Below are positions 25,208 through 34,165 of a stretch of 64,000 nt of DNA, one piece after another. The stretch spans positions 626,234-690,233 of the forward strand of contig CAWDKQ010000007.1 of assembly GCA_963802915.1 (NCBI GenBank). Direction: 5' to 3'. Every line of letters starts with the position of its first letter. Position 1 is the first letter of the stretch. The stretch is from JAICMB01 sp963802915. GTDB lineage: Bacteria > Acidobacteriota > Terriglobia > Bryobacterales > Bryobacteraceae. Both the position numbers and the translations under genes were made by a program. Below the pieces are notes generated by a model. That model was given only the letters and a program-made list of their open reading frames with translations. It was not told the DNA's origin and did not search any database.

Positions 25208-25621
25208 TTACTCGCCCATCACTTTTATGATCAGGCGTTTAGGTCGCTGGCCGTCGAATTCGGCATAATAAACCTGCTGCCAGGGGCCGAAATCGAGCTT
25301 TCCGTTGGTGACGGGGACGATCACCTGGTGGTGAATCAAAAGGCTCTTCAGGTGCGAATCGCCATTGGTTTCGCCGGTGCGATGGTGGCGATAATTCTGG
25401 CGGAAAGGCGCCAGCTTCTCCAGCCATTCGTCGATGTCGGCGATCAGACCGTCCTCGGCGTCGTTGACCCACACGCCGGCCGTTATGTGCATAGCCGAGA
25501 CCAGAATCATGCCTTCTCGGATTCCACTTTTCTGGAGGGCGGCGTCCACCTCTGTAGTGATATTGACGTATTGCCGATGTTGTTGAGTATTGAAGGTCAG
25601 GTACTCAGTGTGAAATCGCAT
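25208..25621 (-). CDS. YjbQ/UPF0047 family protein
   Basis: 137 residues from the ATG at 25621 (MRFHTEYLTF). The family motif is complete: SAMHITAGVWVND, then EWLEKLAP, NYRHHRTGETNGDSHLKSLL with the clustered histidines, and GPWQQVYYAEFDG. YjbQ-type proteins have weak thiamine-phosphate synthase activity and can replace ThiE; the physiological role is unclear. The frame extends 6 codons further upstream to a TTG. Confidence 0.9.
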   Translation of the reverse strand: MRFHTEYLTFNTQQHRQYVNITTEVDAALQKSGIREGMILVSAMHITAGVWVNDAEDGLIADIDEWLEKLAPFRQNYRHHRTGETNGDSHLKSLLIHHQVIVPVTNGKLDFGPWQQVYYAEFDGQRPKRLIIKVMGE

Positions 25622-25669
25622 ACGTGCCGATGATAACAATCGAGGAGAATCGAGGAGGCCAGCTTGACA

Positions 25670-25689
25670 TGACGCCCACGCGGGCGTCA
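25670..25689. promoter_or_regulatory. near-perfect 20-bp palindrome (possible operator)
   Basis: TGACGCCC-ACGC-GGGCGTCA between the divergent yjbQ-like and barrel genes. It directly follows TTGACA (25665-25670) and lies just ahead of the candidate promoter of the barrel gene, a position suited to a repressor or activator site. Confidence 0.45.
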
Positions 25690-25693
25690 GACT

Positions 25694-25723
25694 TTGAGGA
25701 GCGAAACAATTCTTGGCTATATT
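25694..25723 (+). promoter_or_regulatory. candidate promoter of the barrel/response-regulator unit
   Basis: TTGAGG (25694-25699), an 18-base spacer and TATATT (25718-25723). The expected start is ~15-20 bases before the TTG start at 25745, leaving room for the GGGGAG ribosome site. Confidence 0.45.
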
Positions 25724-25744
25724 GTATGGGGAGCGGCTGACATT

Positions 25745-27121
25745 TTGAAGTATCGTGTATTCGCGACGCTAGCGCTGTTTGCGGGAATCGCGGCCGCCCA
25801 GGGCTTACAGCCAAGCCAGCAATCAGACTCGGACCAATCGAGCGAAGGCAACGGACAAACCCGGTATGCCGGCCCGTCGATCCTGAGCCGTGACCGCAGC
25901 CTGATCGGGGAGCGCAGCGGCAAGCTACTCGATTACAGCTATTACGTTGACATCACGGGATCGTGGGATTCGGCTTTGGTTCCGGTGTCCGCCACCAGTA
26001 CGGGCGCTCTGAACTCGACCGGCGGGACTTTCGGTTTGAGCGTGGGGTATGGCTTCACCGGGACGAGAACGTGGCGGCACGATAAGTTAGCGGTCGACTA
26101 TACGGGAGACTTTCGCGAGTTTCCCACGGCGTCGTTTTTCGACGGCACGGACCAATTTCTGAATCTTTCCTATTGGCATCAGTTTTCGCGAAAGCTCTCT
26201 TTGCAAACGCGCGACACGGCCGGTGTGTCGTCGTATTCCAACGGCTATTACACCTACCTTCCTCTTCAGAACACGGATTTATACGCCGTACCCACGAACG
26301 AGCTTTTCGATAACCGCACGGAGTTCTTGCAGTCTCGGGTGGACCTGACGTATCAAAGAACGTTGCGACTCTCGATTGACGTGGGCGGTGAAGGTTTTCT
26401 GGTTGAAAGGCGGTCCACCGCGCTTGCGAGTGTGACCGGCTATAACGCTCATGCCGATGTTTCGTACCGTCTCAACAGGAGGCAGACGGTCACCGTCAGT
26501 TACGAGCACACGGCGTTCAGCTACCGACGCCAATTTGGCGACGCGAACATGGATCAGGGGACACTGGGATATAGCATCGGCCTGGGACGACGCTGGGACT
26601 TCGCTTTGCAAGCCGGGGCGGGCAGGGTGGATTTCAGCGGACTGACGACGATCAACCTGGATCCGGCGATCGCGGCCATCCTCGGACAGAACACGGCAGT
26701 GGTCGCATTTCACAGCGTTTCCTACATTCCGATTTATGAAGCGCAATTGATCCGCCGATTTGAGCATTCCTCGCTGACCGCGGCTTATAACCAGTCCTTC
26801 AGCCCTGGAAATGGGATCTATCTGACTTCGCGGCAGACAGCAAGCTCGGTTGCTTATTCGTACACAGGGCTGAGGAAGCTGTCATTCGCGGTGAATGCAG
26901 GTTACAGCCGGTTGACGAGCCTCGGGCAGACCCTGGGCACCTTCAACGGTTTCAGCGGAGGCGTCGGCATGACATACACGCTGGCCAGTTATGCGCATCT
27001 CGAATTCCGCTACGACTATCGGCATTACACGGCTAACAACGATATCTATAAACAGAACACGCAACGCATCGCGATCGGGTTAGCTTTCAGCCCGCGGCAA
27101 AAGCCGTTGCCGATCTGGTGA
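25745..27121 (+). CDS. outer-membrane beta-barrel protein
   Basis: 458 residues from a TTG at 25745, chosen because it begins a clean signal peptide (LKYRVFATLALFAGIAAAQ) after GGGGAG; the frame is open back to 25694. After a Gln/Ser-rich linker the protein is a run of alternating aromatic/polar beta strands, such as FGLSVGYGFTGTRTW, SLQTRDTAGVSSY, DLTYQRTLRLSIDVGG and HLEFRYDYRHYT, ending in a strand that reads AIGLAF near the C-terminus. It is probably a 14-18-stranded barrel; the function is unknown. Its stop is 5 bases before a response regulator gene. Confidence 0.75.
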   Translation: MKYRVFATLALFAGIAAAQGLQPSQQSDSDQSSEGNGQTRYAGPSILSRDRSLIGERSGKLLDYSYYVDITGSWDSALVPVSATSTGALNSTGGTFGLSVGYGFTGTRTWRHDKLAVDYTGDFREFPTASFFDGTDQFLNLSYWHQFSRKLSLQTRDTAGVSSYSNGYYTYLPLQNTDLYAVPTNELFDNRTEFLQSRVDLTYQRTLRLSIDVGGEGFLVERRSTALASVTGYNAHADVSYRLNRRQTVTVSYEHTAFSYRRQFGDANMDQGTLGYSIGLGRRWDFALQAGAGRVDFSGLTTINLDPAIAAILGQNTAVVAFHSVSYIPIYEAQLIRRFEHSSLTAAYNQSFSPGNGIYLTSRQTASSVAYSYTGLRKLSFAVNAGYSRLTSLGQTLGTFNGFSGGVGMTYTLASYAHLEFRYDYRHYTANNDIYKQNTQRIAIGLAFSPRQKPLPIW

Positions 27122-27126
27122 CAGGC

Positions 27127-27531
27127 ATGGGGCGAACTCGAATCCTGGTTGTGGACGATGAGATCGCGCTGACGAATCTGCTTGAGAAGTATCTCCAGCG
27201 CATGGGCTTCGAGGTGGAATCGATGTCTAATCCGCGTCTGGCGCTGGAACGGTATCAGACGGCGGAAACGCCGTTTCGCCTGGTCCTGGCGGATATGACG
27301 ATGCCGGGCTTGAGTGGAGAAGAGTTACTCCGAACGATTTTGGCCTCGGACCCGGAAGTGAGGGCGATCCTGTGCAGCGGATACGCCGGCGCGGGAGCGC
27401 CACTCCAGGAGGAATATCCTGGACGCGTTCATTTCCTACCGAAACCGTTTGTTCCGAAGATGCTGGCAGAAGCGATCGGAAAGTTGTTGGGCACGGACGC
27501 CGATCAACCGGCTCCTAGCAGCGCCTCCTGA
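27127..27531 (+). CDS. single-domain response regulator
   Basis: 134 residues: a CheY-like receiver with D10-D11-E12, the phospho-acceptor D56 in VLADMTMPG, and K106 in FLPKPF. There is no output domain. The ATG at 27127 is chosen because GGTGA ends five bases upstream; a GTG at 27118 is the alternative. It is probably co-transcribed with the barrel gene, an odd pairing. No histidine kinase is nearby. The 3' end overlaps the convergent gene by 28 bases. Confidence 0.82.
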   Translation: MGRTRILVVDDEIALTNLLEKYLQRMGFEVESMSNPRLALERYQTAETPFRLVLADMTMPGLSGEELLRTILASDPEVRAILCSGYAGAGAPLQEEYPGRVHFLPKPFVPKMLAEAIGKLLGTDADQPAPSSAS

Positions 27532-28073
27532 AGCTGTTCGGCGAAGTTCTCTCCCGTTTCCGTCCAAAGCTTGCGCCGATCGACATTGAGCGTGTTGTCG
27601 AGGTCGTGAACGAGCTTCAACAGGCTCTTGATATTCTGTTGCGACATCTTGAGGCTGTTGGGCACTCCGGGTTCGGGAAGGAACTGAGCATCGATGCCAA
27701 ACTCGATGGCGAGATTCTCTTCGGCATCCTGAAACGCTTGGCCGAAACAGCTTAACGCCACGCGTGAGGACGCCAGCTTCCATTCCGATTTTTCAAAATG
27801 CCACAAGTCCCAGGATGCTTCCAGACGATAGCAGGAGTCGGCATTGAGAAATTCTCTTGCGGACACGAGCAGTTCGTCGATTTGTTCGGGCATCGTGTAA
27901 GAGCCTTCAATACGAGCCGGCTCGCTATAAGAGATTGGGATCACTCTGAAGACGGAGGCGCCGAACTGCAAACGCGAGTAAGGGAACAATCGGAGCATTT
28001 TCTCGTAATGCCGCAGCATGTTATCGATGTTGTAACCGTTAATCCAGTACGAGAGGTAAAGCTGATCGGCCAT
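27504..28073 (-). CDS. conserved cytoplasmic protein, function unknown
   Basis: 189 residues, starting MADQLYLSYWINGYN. It has no signal peptide or membrane helix, is mixed alpha/beta, and contains a long helix with DAEENLAIEFGIDAQFLPEPG. I do not recognise the family. Its ATG overlaps the ATG of the divergent MFS gene by two bases (CATG at 28071-28074), which leaves no room for separate promoters unless one true start is internal. It is convergent with the response regulator. Confidence 0.65.
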   Translation of the reverse strand: MADQLYLSYWINGYNIDNMLRHYEKMLRLFPYSRLQFGASVFRVIPISYSEPARIEGSYTMPEQIDELLVSAREFLNADSCYRLEASWDLWHFEKSEWKLASSRVALSCFGQAFQDAEENLAIEFGIDAQFLPEPGVPNSLKMSQQNIKSLLKLVHDLDNTLNVDRRKLWTETGENFAEQLQEALLGAG

Positions 28074-29247
28074 GCTACTATCGTACTGCCGCTTGCGCCG
28101 ATCGCCGCTACTTCCGATCTTTCTTATTGTCTGTGTCGATGTACTTGGCCTAACGCTAATCCTGCCTTTGCTTCCGTTCTACGCTGAGAAGCTTGGCGCC
28201 ACTCCTACCGTTGTCGGATTGTTAGTCTCGACCTACGCATTTTGCCAACTTATCGCGGGGCCGATGCTCGGCCGGATGTCGGACCACGTGGGACGGCGTC
28301 CGTTACTATTGGTAAGCCAAGCGGGCACCTTCATCGGGTTTCTGATTTTAGCCTACGCGAATCAACTCTGGCTGGTCTTTCTGTCGCGAATTATCGACGG
28401 CTTGACTGCAGGAAACCTATCTTTGGCGCAGGCCTATATCTCGGACGTGACCAAGCCGGAGGAGCGCGCGAAATCGTTCGCGCTGATTGGTATCGCGTTC
28501 GGCCTAGGTTTTCTCGTCGGTCCGGGAGTATCCGGTTACCTTTCGGGATTTAATTATCGTTATCCGATTTTCGGCGCGGCGGGGCTATCATTTACCAGCA
28601 TCTTATGCACTTATTTTCTTCTTCCATCGCACGCTCCCCATAAAGACGGGCAGTCGCAAAAGAAGTTCACGATCCTCGCATGGGATCGCTATGTGGAGTT
28701 CTTTCGACGACCGGAGCTGGCGCCGCTGCTGTGGCAGTTTTTCGCGTTCACATTCGTCTTTGCATTATTCATGTCGGGATTTCCGCTTTTCGCGGAGCGG
28801 AGGTTTACCTGGGCTGGCAAGCCGTTCGGACCTCGACAGGTCGGCTACATCTATGCCTACGTCGGATTCCTCGGTATCATCCTGCAAGGTGGGCTGATTG
28901 GAAGGCTGGTCAAAGCGTTCGGTGAAGCGAAGCTGGCGCGCGCGGGTTTTTTCCTCACTGCCGTAGGTTTTGCAATTCTCGGGTTTACGTATCACCTTCC
29001 GATGCTGCTGGTGGTAGCGGCGTTAACGGGGATTGGCACGGGCGGCCTGCGGCCCGCGCTAACGAGTTTGATCACGCAAAAAGCCGAAAGAACGGAGCAG
29101 GGAACAGTGCTGGGCTTGACGCAGTCGTTGATGTCGGTATCGCAGATCACGGCGCCTTTTGTGGCGGGCTTGTTGATCAATGAATACTGGCTTGCCGCGT
29201 GGGCATTGCTTGGTGCTGGCGTAGCGGCCCTAGGATTGTTGTTGTAG
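28072..29247 (+). CDS. MFS efflux pump of the TetA type
   Basis: 391 residues with twelve predicted helices. Motif A is GRMSDHVGRRPLL after helix 2, and motif C-like GIAFGLGFLVGPGVSG lies in helix 5, the marks of drug:H+ antiporters (DHA1). Residues ~190-215 form the central loop (HKDGQSQKK). The substrate is unknown, and no TetR-type regulator is adjacent. The first ATG overlaps the start of the divergent gene; a TTG at 28093 is a possible true start. Confidence 0.85.
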   Translation: MLLSYCRLRRSPLLPIFLIVCVDVLGLTLILPLLPFYAEKLGATPTVVGLLVSTYAFCQLIAGPMLGRMSDHVGRRPLLLVSQAGTFIGFLILAYANQLWLVFLSRIIDGLTAGNLSLAQAYISDVTKPEERAKSFALIGIAFGLGFLVGPGVSGYLSGFNYRYPIFGAAGLSFTSILCTYFLLPSHAPHKDGQSQKKFTILAWDRYVEFFRRPELAPLLWQFFAFTFVFALFMSGFPLFAERRFTWAGKPFGPRQVGYIYAYVGFLGIILQGGLIGRLVKAFGEAKLARAGFFLTAVGFAILGFTYHLPMLLVVAALTGIGTGGLRPALTSLITQKAERTEQGTVLGLTQSLMSVSQITAPFVAGLLINEYWLAAWALLGAGVAALGLLL

Positions 29248-29283
29248 TACGGAAGTTCCTACTGTGTAGGCGCCGAAACGTGG

Positions 29284-29301
29284 TTGTCACGCTACTGTAA
29301 C
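29284..29301 (+). promoter_or_regulatory. Pho-box-like site upstream of pit-ppk
   Basis: TTGTCAC-GCTA-CTGTAAC: two 7-base direct repeats separated by four bases, the geometry of the PhoB box (consensus CTGTCAT-N4-CTGTCAT). The site ends 24 bases before the ATG of the phosphate transporter gene. The match to function makes PhoB control likely, but phoB/phoR are not in the window. Confidence 0.6.
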
Positions 29302-29325
29302 ATTGAGTAGGTAGTCTTTGTGACT

Positions 29326-30921
29326 ATGGCTAGCACCGCTGTTGCTCCATCCGTCCACGCCAAGTTGAACAAGAGCCCCGGCAGAGTCGGGATGCTCATC
29401 TTCGGAATCGCGCTCATCGTCGGTTTCGTTTATGCTGCATACCACCTTCTTTCCGACCTTAGCTCCGTCCAGGCTCCGTCAGCCTACGCGTATGTTTTAT
29501 TGGGAATAGCGCTCCTCACCGCGCTGGGATTTGAATTCGTAAACGGCTTCCATGACACGGCCAACGCAGTGGCCACCGTCATTTACACGCATACCCTGGA
29601 ACCTCACGTTGCCGTGGTTTGGTCGGGTATATGGAACTTCATCGGCGTCGTGCTCTCGACCGGAGCGGTCGCCTTCGGCATTATCTCCCTACTGCCTGTA
29701 GAGTTGATTTTACAGGTTGGGAGCGGAGCGGGCTTTGCGATGGTTTTCGCGCTGCTAACCGCGGCAATCATCTGGAATCTCGGGACGTGGTCTCTGGGGT
29801 TGCCCAACTCGAGTTCCCACACGCTGGTCGGTTCCATCATCGGCGTCGGAATTGCGAACCAGTTGATGTCCGTGAAGACCGGGACGAGCGGCGTGGATTG
29901 GGGACAAGCCTTGAACGTCGGCAAGTCCCTCCTGATTTCTCCCCTCGTCGGCTTCGTGATGGCCGCGCTTCTGCTGCTCGTCTCGAAGTTCCTCATCCGC
30001 GATCCGCGGCTCTATGAAGCTCCGAAGGGTGAAGCACCGCCACCATTCTGGATTCGTGGACTGTTGCTGCTGACCTGCACCGGGGTGAGTTTCGCGCACG
30101 GCTCGAACGATGGGCAAAAGGGCATGGGTCTCATCATGCTCATCCTCATCGGTACGGTGCCCACTGCCTATGCGTTGAATCGCGCCGTTTCGCCCCACGA
30201 AGCAGTGGACTTCATTGCCGTTTCGCATCAGGCGGTCGATACCATTCACAAATACGTGCCGCCGACCGCGACCGCGGGCGAGCCACGCGCCGAAGTGACG
30301 GATTTTGTACGGACGCACGAGATGAAGCCGAGTACCATGGTTGCCGTTCAGGAACTGATCAACGACAACGGCAACGAGATGGCGATGTACAAGAATCTGA
30401 AGGATGTCCCGCCAAGAGAAACACCTAACTTCCGCAATAACATGTACCTGGTCAGCGAAGCGTTCCGAATCATGAAAAAATCGGGCGACCCGAAGATCTC
30501 CGACGCGGATTGGACGGTGCTAAACAACTATAAAAAGCACATCGACGGCGCAACGAAGTTCATTCCGATGTGGGTTAAAGTGGCAGTGGCGCTGGCGCTC
30601 GGTCTCGGCACGATGGTTGGTTGGAAGCGCATCGTAGTTACGGTTGGCGAGAAGATCGGCAAGGACCATCTCACATATGCTCAAGGCGCGGCGGCTGAGA
30701 TTACGGCAATGATCACGATCGGCGCGGCGGACGGCATGGGGCTTCCCGTCAGTACGACTCACGTTCTCTCGTCCGGTGTTGCCGGCACTATGACCGCCAA
30801 TAACTCCGGACTGCAATGGGGAACGGTGAAAAATCTGTTGCTCGCCTGGGTCCTGACGTTGCCGGCATCGATTATCCTTGCGGCAAGTCTCTTTTGGGTG
30901 TTCCGCCAGATGGCTCATTAG
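29326..30921 (+). CDS. pit: low-affinity inorganic phosphate transporter (PiT family)
   Basis: 531 residues from the ATG at 29326 (a GTG at 29320 is also in frame). Both PiT signature repeats are present: GFEFVNGFHDTANAVATVIYT in the first half and GLPVSTTHVLSSGVAG in the second, with GLPNSSSHTLVGSIIGVG. A cytoplasmic loop of ~150 residues after SFAHGSNDGQKGMG resembles that of E. coli PitA. It imports phosphate, usually as a metal complex, with protons. It precedes ppk by 46 bases, and a Pho-box-like site lies just upstream, so the pair forms an uptake-and-storage unit. Confidence 0.92.
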   Translation: MASTAVAPSVHAKLNKSPGRVGMLIFGIALIVGFVYAAYHLLSDLSSVQAPSAYAYVLLGIALLTALGFEFVNGFHDTANAVATVIYTHTLEPHVAVVWSGIWNFIGVVLSTGAVAFGIISLLPVELILQVGSGAGFAMVFALLTAAIIWNLGTWSLGLPNSSSHTLVGSIIGVGIANQLMSVKTGTSGVDWGQALNVGKSLLISPLVGFVMAALLLLVSKFLIRDPRLYEAPKGEAPPPFWIRGLLLLTCTGVSFAHGSNDGQKGMGLIMLILIGTVPTAYALNRAVSPHEAVDFIAVSHQAVDTIHKYVPPTATAGEPRAEVTDFVRTHEMKPSTMVAVQELINDNGNEMAMYKNLKDVPPRETPNFRNNMYLVSEAFRIMKKSGDPKISDADWTVLNNYKKHIDGATKFIPMWVKVAVALALGLGTMVGWKRIVVTVGEKIGKDHLTYAQGAAAEITAMITIGAADGMGLPVSTTHVLSSGVAGTMTANNSGLQWGTVKNLLLAWVLTLPASIILAASLFWVFRQMAH

Positions 30922-30967
30922 TTCGTTTGGGTGTGCTGGTCGCGTTCCACTGTAAACTGAACAGTAG

Positions 30968-33202
30968 ATGCCGAAAAGGAGCGTTCGCGTGGGCGCGACC
31001 AGCAATGGCGGCGCGGTAGCCGAAAAGCGTCAGAAGGCGGAGGACGCTCCCGCGCAGCCCTCACCCGCGTTGCAGGATCTTTCCGATCCTCGTCTTTATA
31101 TCAATCGGGAACTTAGCCTGCTGGCGTTCCAGCGCCGGGTGCAGGAAGAGGCGGAAGACGAACACAATCCGCTGCTCGAACGGGTCAAGTTTCTTTCCAT
31201 AGTCGGATCCAATCTCGACGAGTTCTTCATGGTGCGCGTGGCCGGTCTCGTGGCCCAGATGGACGCAGGTATCCAGGATGCCGGTCCCGATGGCATGCCA
31301 CCGCGCGCGCAGCTGATCGGGATCCGGCGGGAAGTGAAGAAGCTTTTGGCGGAGGGCCACAAGTGCCTGATAACGGAGCTGTATCCGGCGCTGGCGGAGG
31401 CGGGAATCCAGATTCTCGATTATGAGAATCTCTCGGCTACGCAGCAAAAAATCGCGGCCCAGTATTTTTCCGAAACCGTGTTCCCCGTGCTGACGCCGCT
31501 GGCTTTCGATCCGGGCCGGCCGTTTCCGCACATCTCAAACCTGAGTCTAAATCTGGCCGTGCTCATCCGCGATCCCGAAGGTCAGGAGCGTTTCGCGCGC
31601 GTGAAGGTTCCCGATTCGTTGCCTCAACTGATCGAGGTAAGCCGATCGACCAAGACCAAGGCGAAACGAAAAAAGCCGACCTTGAAAGCGGAACAGGTTT
31701 GGATCGAGCAGGTGATCAAGGCGCATCTGCCGGCCCTCTTTCCAGGGATGAAGGTGCTGGAGGCGTACCCGTTCCATGTCACGCGCGATGCCGATATCGC
31801 GATTAAGGAGCTGGAAGCGGAGGATCTTCTCGAAACCATCGAAGAAGGCGTGCGGCAGAGACGGTTCGGAACCGTTGTACGTTTGATGGTCAGCGATGAT
31901 ATGCCATCGCACATCCTCGATATCCTGACCAACAACCTGGAGGTGGAGCCGAGCGAGATTTACCGCATCGGCGGGCCGCTATCCTTGAAGCGGTTGATGA
32001 CCCTGTACAATCTGGATCGTCCGGACCTGAAAGATGTTCCCTTCGTCCCGGCCATTCCGTCGGTTCTAGTTCAGACCACCGCCGATGAAGACATTTTTGC
32101 GGCCATTGCGCGTCAGGACATTCTGTTGCACCATCCGTTCGATTCTTTTCAGCCCGTGATCGACTTTCTCAAGAAAGCCGCGAACGACCCCAAGGTCCTG
32201 GCGATTAAGGCGTGCCTTTATCGCGTGGGACGAAACTCGCCGGTAGTTGAAGCGTTATTGGAGGCGATTGAAGAGGAAAAGCAGGTCGCCGTGCTGGTGG
32301 AACTGAAGGCGCGCTTCGACGAAGAGAGCAACATCGAATGGGCGCGGGCGCTGGAGCGGGAAGGCGTCCACGTGGTGTATGGTCTGATCGGGCTTAAAAT
32401 TCATTGTAAGGTGATGATGGTGGTGCGGCGCGAGGGAGATCGCATCGCGCGCTACGTACATCTTTCTACCGGGAACTATAATGCCATCACGGCGCATCTT
32501 TATACCGATATCGGGATGTTCACGGCCAGCGAGGAAGTGGCCGACGATGTTACGCATCTTTTCAATTACCTGACCGGCTATTCCGCGAAGAACGACTACA
32601 AACGGCTGCTGGTATCTCCGGTCAATCTCAGGGGACGCCTGCTGGAAATGATCGAGCGTGAAATCGAACACCAGTTGAAAGGCGAAAAAGGTCATCTGAT
32701 ATTCAAGACCAACGCGCTGGTCGACCCCGAGTTCATTCGCGCGCTCTATCGCGCGTCGCAGGCAGGTGTCAGGGTGCAATTGCTGGTACGAGGGATTTGC
32801 TGCCTGAGACCTGGGCTGCCCGGGATCAGCGACAACATTGAAGTGATCAGCATCGTGGGAAGGTTCCTGGAGCATAGCCGAGTTTATTATTTCGACAACG
32901 CCGGCGAGCCCGAGGTCTATGTCGGCAGCGCGGATCTTATGCCCCGCAACCTGGACCATCGCGTGGAGGTGCTTTTCCCGTTGGCGGACGAAAAGCTAAT
33001 TCGCCGCATTCACGACGACCTTCTAGGGCGCTATTTGGCGGATACGGTAAAAGCGCGTCGAATGCTGCCGGACGGGACTTATGAGCGGAGGAAGCCCCAT
33101 GGCTCAAGCCGGCCGGTGAACAGCCAGGAAGCGTTGATCGCGCGTCGAAAATCTTCAGAGGACTATATCAGGCCCGCCGTGCTTACTTCGGTCCCAAGTT
33201 AG
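30968..33202 (+). CDS. ppk1: polyphosphate kinase 1
   Basis: 744 residues with a ~45-residue Ala/Lys-rich extension before the family start LYINRELSLLAFQRRV. PPK1 makes polyphosphate from ATP. The N domain has SNLDEFFMVRVAGL. The catalytic histidines are in the HKD-like blocks GLIGLKIHCKVMM and YVHLSTGNYN (first), with STGNYNAITAHLYTD after it and GSADLMPRNLDHRVEV (second). It lies 46 bases downstream of the phosphate transporter and is probably co-transcribed with it. The stop overlaps the convergent gene. Confidence 0.96.
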   Translation: MPKRSVRVGATSNGGAVAEKRQKAEDAPAQPSPALQDLSDPRLYINRELSLLAFQRRVQEEAEDEHNPLLERVKFLSIVGSNLDEFFMVRVAGLVAQMDAGIQDAGPDGMPPRAQLIGIRREVKKLLAEGHKCLITELYPALAEAGIQILDYENLSATQQKIAAQYFSETVFPVLTPLAFDPGRPFPHISNLSLNLAVLIRDPEGQERFARVKVPDSLPQLIEVSRSTKTKAKRKKPTLKAEQVWIEQVIKAHLPALFPGMKVLEAYPFHVTRDADIAIKELEAEDLLETIEEGVRQRRFGTVVRLMVSDDMPSHILDILTNNLEVEPSEIYRIGGPLSLKRLMTLYNLDRPDLKDVPFVPAIPSVLVQTTADEDIFAAIARQDILLHHPFDSFQPVIDFLKKAANDPKVLAIKACLYRVGRNSPVVEALLEAIEEEKQVAVLVELKARFDEESNIEWARALEREGVHVVYGLIGLKIHCKVMMVVRREGDRIARYVHLSTGNYNAITAHLYTDIGMFTASEEVADDVTHLFNYLTGYSAKNDYKRLLVSPVNLRGRLLEMIEREIEHQLKGEKGHLIFKTNALVDPEFIRALYRASQAGVRVQLLVRGICCLRPGLPGISDNIEVISIVGRFLEHSRVYYFDNAGEPEVYVGSADLMPRNLDHRVEVLFPLADEKLIRRIHDDLLGRYLADTVKARRMLPDGTYERRKPHGSSRPVNSQEALIARRKSSEDYIRPAVLTSVPS

Positions 33203-34062
33203 TTTTGGACTATTGAGCGCTGGGGAGAGCTAGCGGCCACAAGCTTCACTCGATTTTCGGCCTGGGCAACTGTAGTACGCACAGCATCGCGCGATTGCCG
33301 CAAGGACAGCAGCAGGGAGTTTCTCGAAATTCGAGTGACGATGGGCTCGACGAGCCAATGCAGTGCCGCCGGAATGGAACGGCTCAATGCCATGGCTTCG
33401 AGTTCAACATACACGCCGCCGTCACGCTCCTCAAACTTCGCAATGCTGCACATCCGCCAGATGTAGCCGCTTCCCAGGTCCGGAGGGAGTTTGTGTTCAT
33501 CGGCTTCGCGATAGTTGTCAATCTGCTGCACGCGCGTGCTACAGGAGACGCTGTACCATCGCTTCCGGTCTATCTGGACGTAGGATGAGTCGTATTCGCT
33601 ATCTAGTGCTGTCGTCAGGAAGAGAGCCTTGTTCAACCACGTCATCGAGAAGCGGTCGTTCGACGGAGTCTGGGAGAGAGTCTTCGAATCGACCACGGTC
33701 GGCTGGTAGTAGTCTTTGTAGCGCTCGTAATCGCGCAGGACAGATAAAACTTCATCGACGTTAGCGCCAGGGATGAAGGAGTCCCCGATCCAATCGTGGA
33801 TCAGGCCGTCGGGAACATGCTGCGGATGATGGTTACCAACAGGTGAAACGACGATCTCGCCCTGTCGTACCCGCTGAATCTGATCCGGCGATTCATCAAT
33901 CCAAAGGAAGTGACCGTTGCGGATGCGCTCTCGAAGCTTGGCATTTGCTGTCCGGACATGATCGTCCCAGGAATTCAGGGTCGCCTGGGTCAGAACGGCG
34001 CCAGACGAAATAATGGGTGTAATGAGTAAGACAAACAACAAATTAATCGATCGAAGTTTCAT
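33199..34062 (-). CDS. exported START/SRPBCC-like protein
   Basis: 287 residues with a signal peptide (INLLFVLLITPIISSGA). The body has VPDGLIHDWIGDSFIPGANVDEVL, a SRPBCC/polyketide-cyclase-like start, then SMTWLNKALFLTTALDSEY and VELEAMALSRSIP, suggesting a hydrophobic-ligand pocket in the periplasm. No catalytic residues are known for this group. It is divergent from the AraC regulator, with a 103-base gap that holds the phased repeats, so it is a natural target of that regulator. Confidence 0.65.
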   Translation of the reverse strand: MKLRSINLLFVLLITPIISSGAVLTQATLNSWDDHVRTANAKLRERIRNGHFLWIDESPDQIQRVRQGEIVVSPVGNHHPQHVPDGLIHDWIGDSFIPGANVDEVLSVLRDYERYKDYYQPTVVDSKTLSQTPSNDRFSMTWLNKALFLTTALDSEYDSSYVQIDRKRWYSVSCSTRVQQIDNYREADEHKLPPDLGSGYIWRMCSIAKFEERDGGVYVELEAMALSRSIPAALHWLVEPIVTRISRNSLLLSLRQSRDAVRTTVAQAENRVKLVAASSPQRSIVQN

Positions 34063-34114
34063 TGTGTACTCCGTCCTGCTATCCTCATAGATGTCTTGAA
34101 AGATGGACGGGTGC

Positions 34115-34164
34115 TGTTAGATCGTCCAAAAATGTTGTTAAATCGTCCAAGCAGACGGTTAAAC
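34115..34164 (+). repeat. three 21-bp-phased repeats ahead of the AraC gene (operator candidate)
   Basis: TGTTAGATCGTCCAA at 34115-34129 and TGTTAAATCGTCCAA at 34136-34150 differ in one base and start 21 bases apart. A degenerate third element, GGTTAAAC, begins at 34157, again 21 bases later, and touches the ATG at 34166. Copies two helical turns apart on one face suit an AraC-type dimer, for autoregulation and control of the divergent exported gene. Confidence 0.65.
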
Positions 34165-34165
34165 T

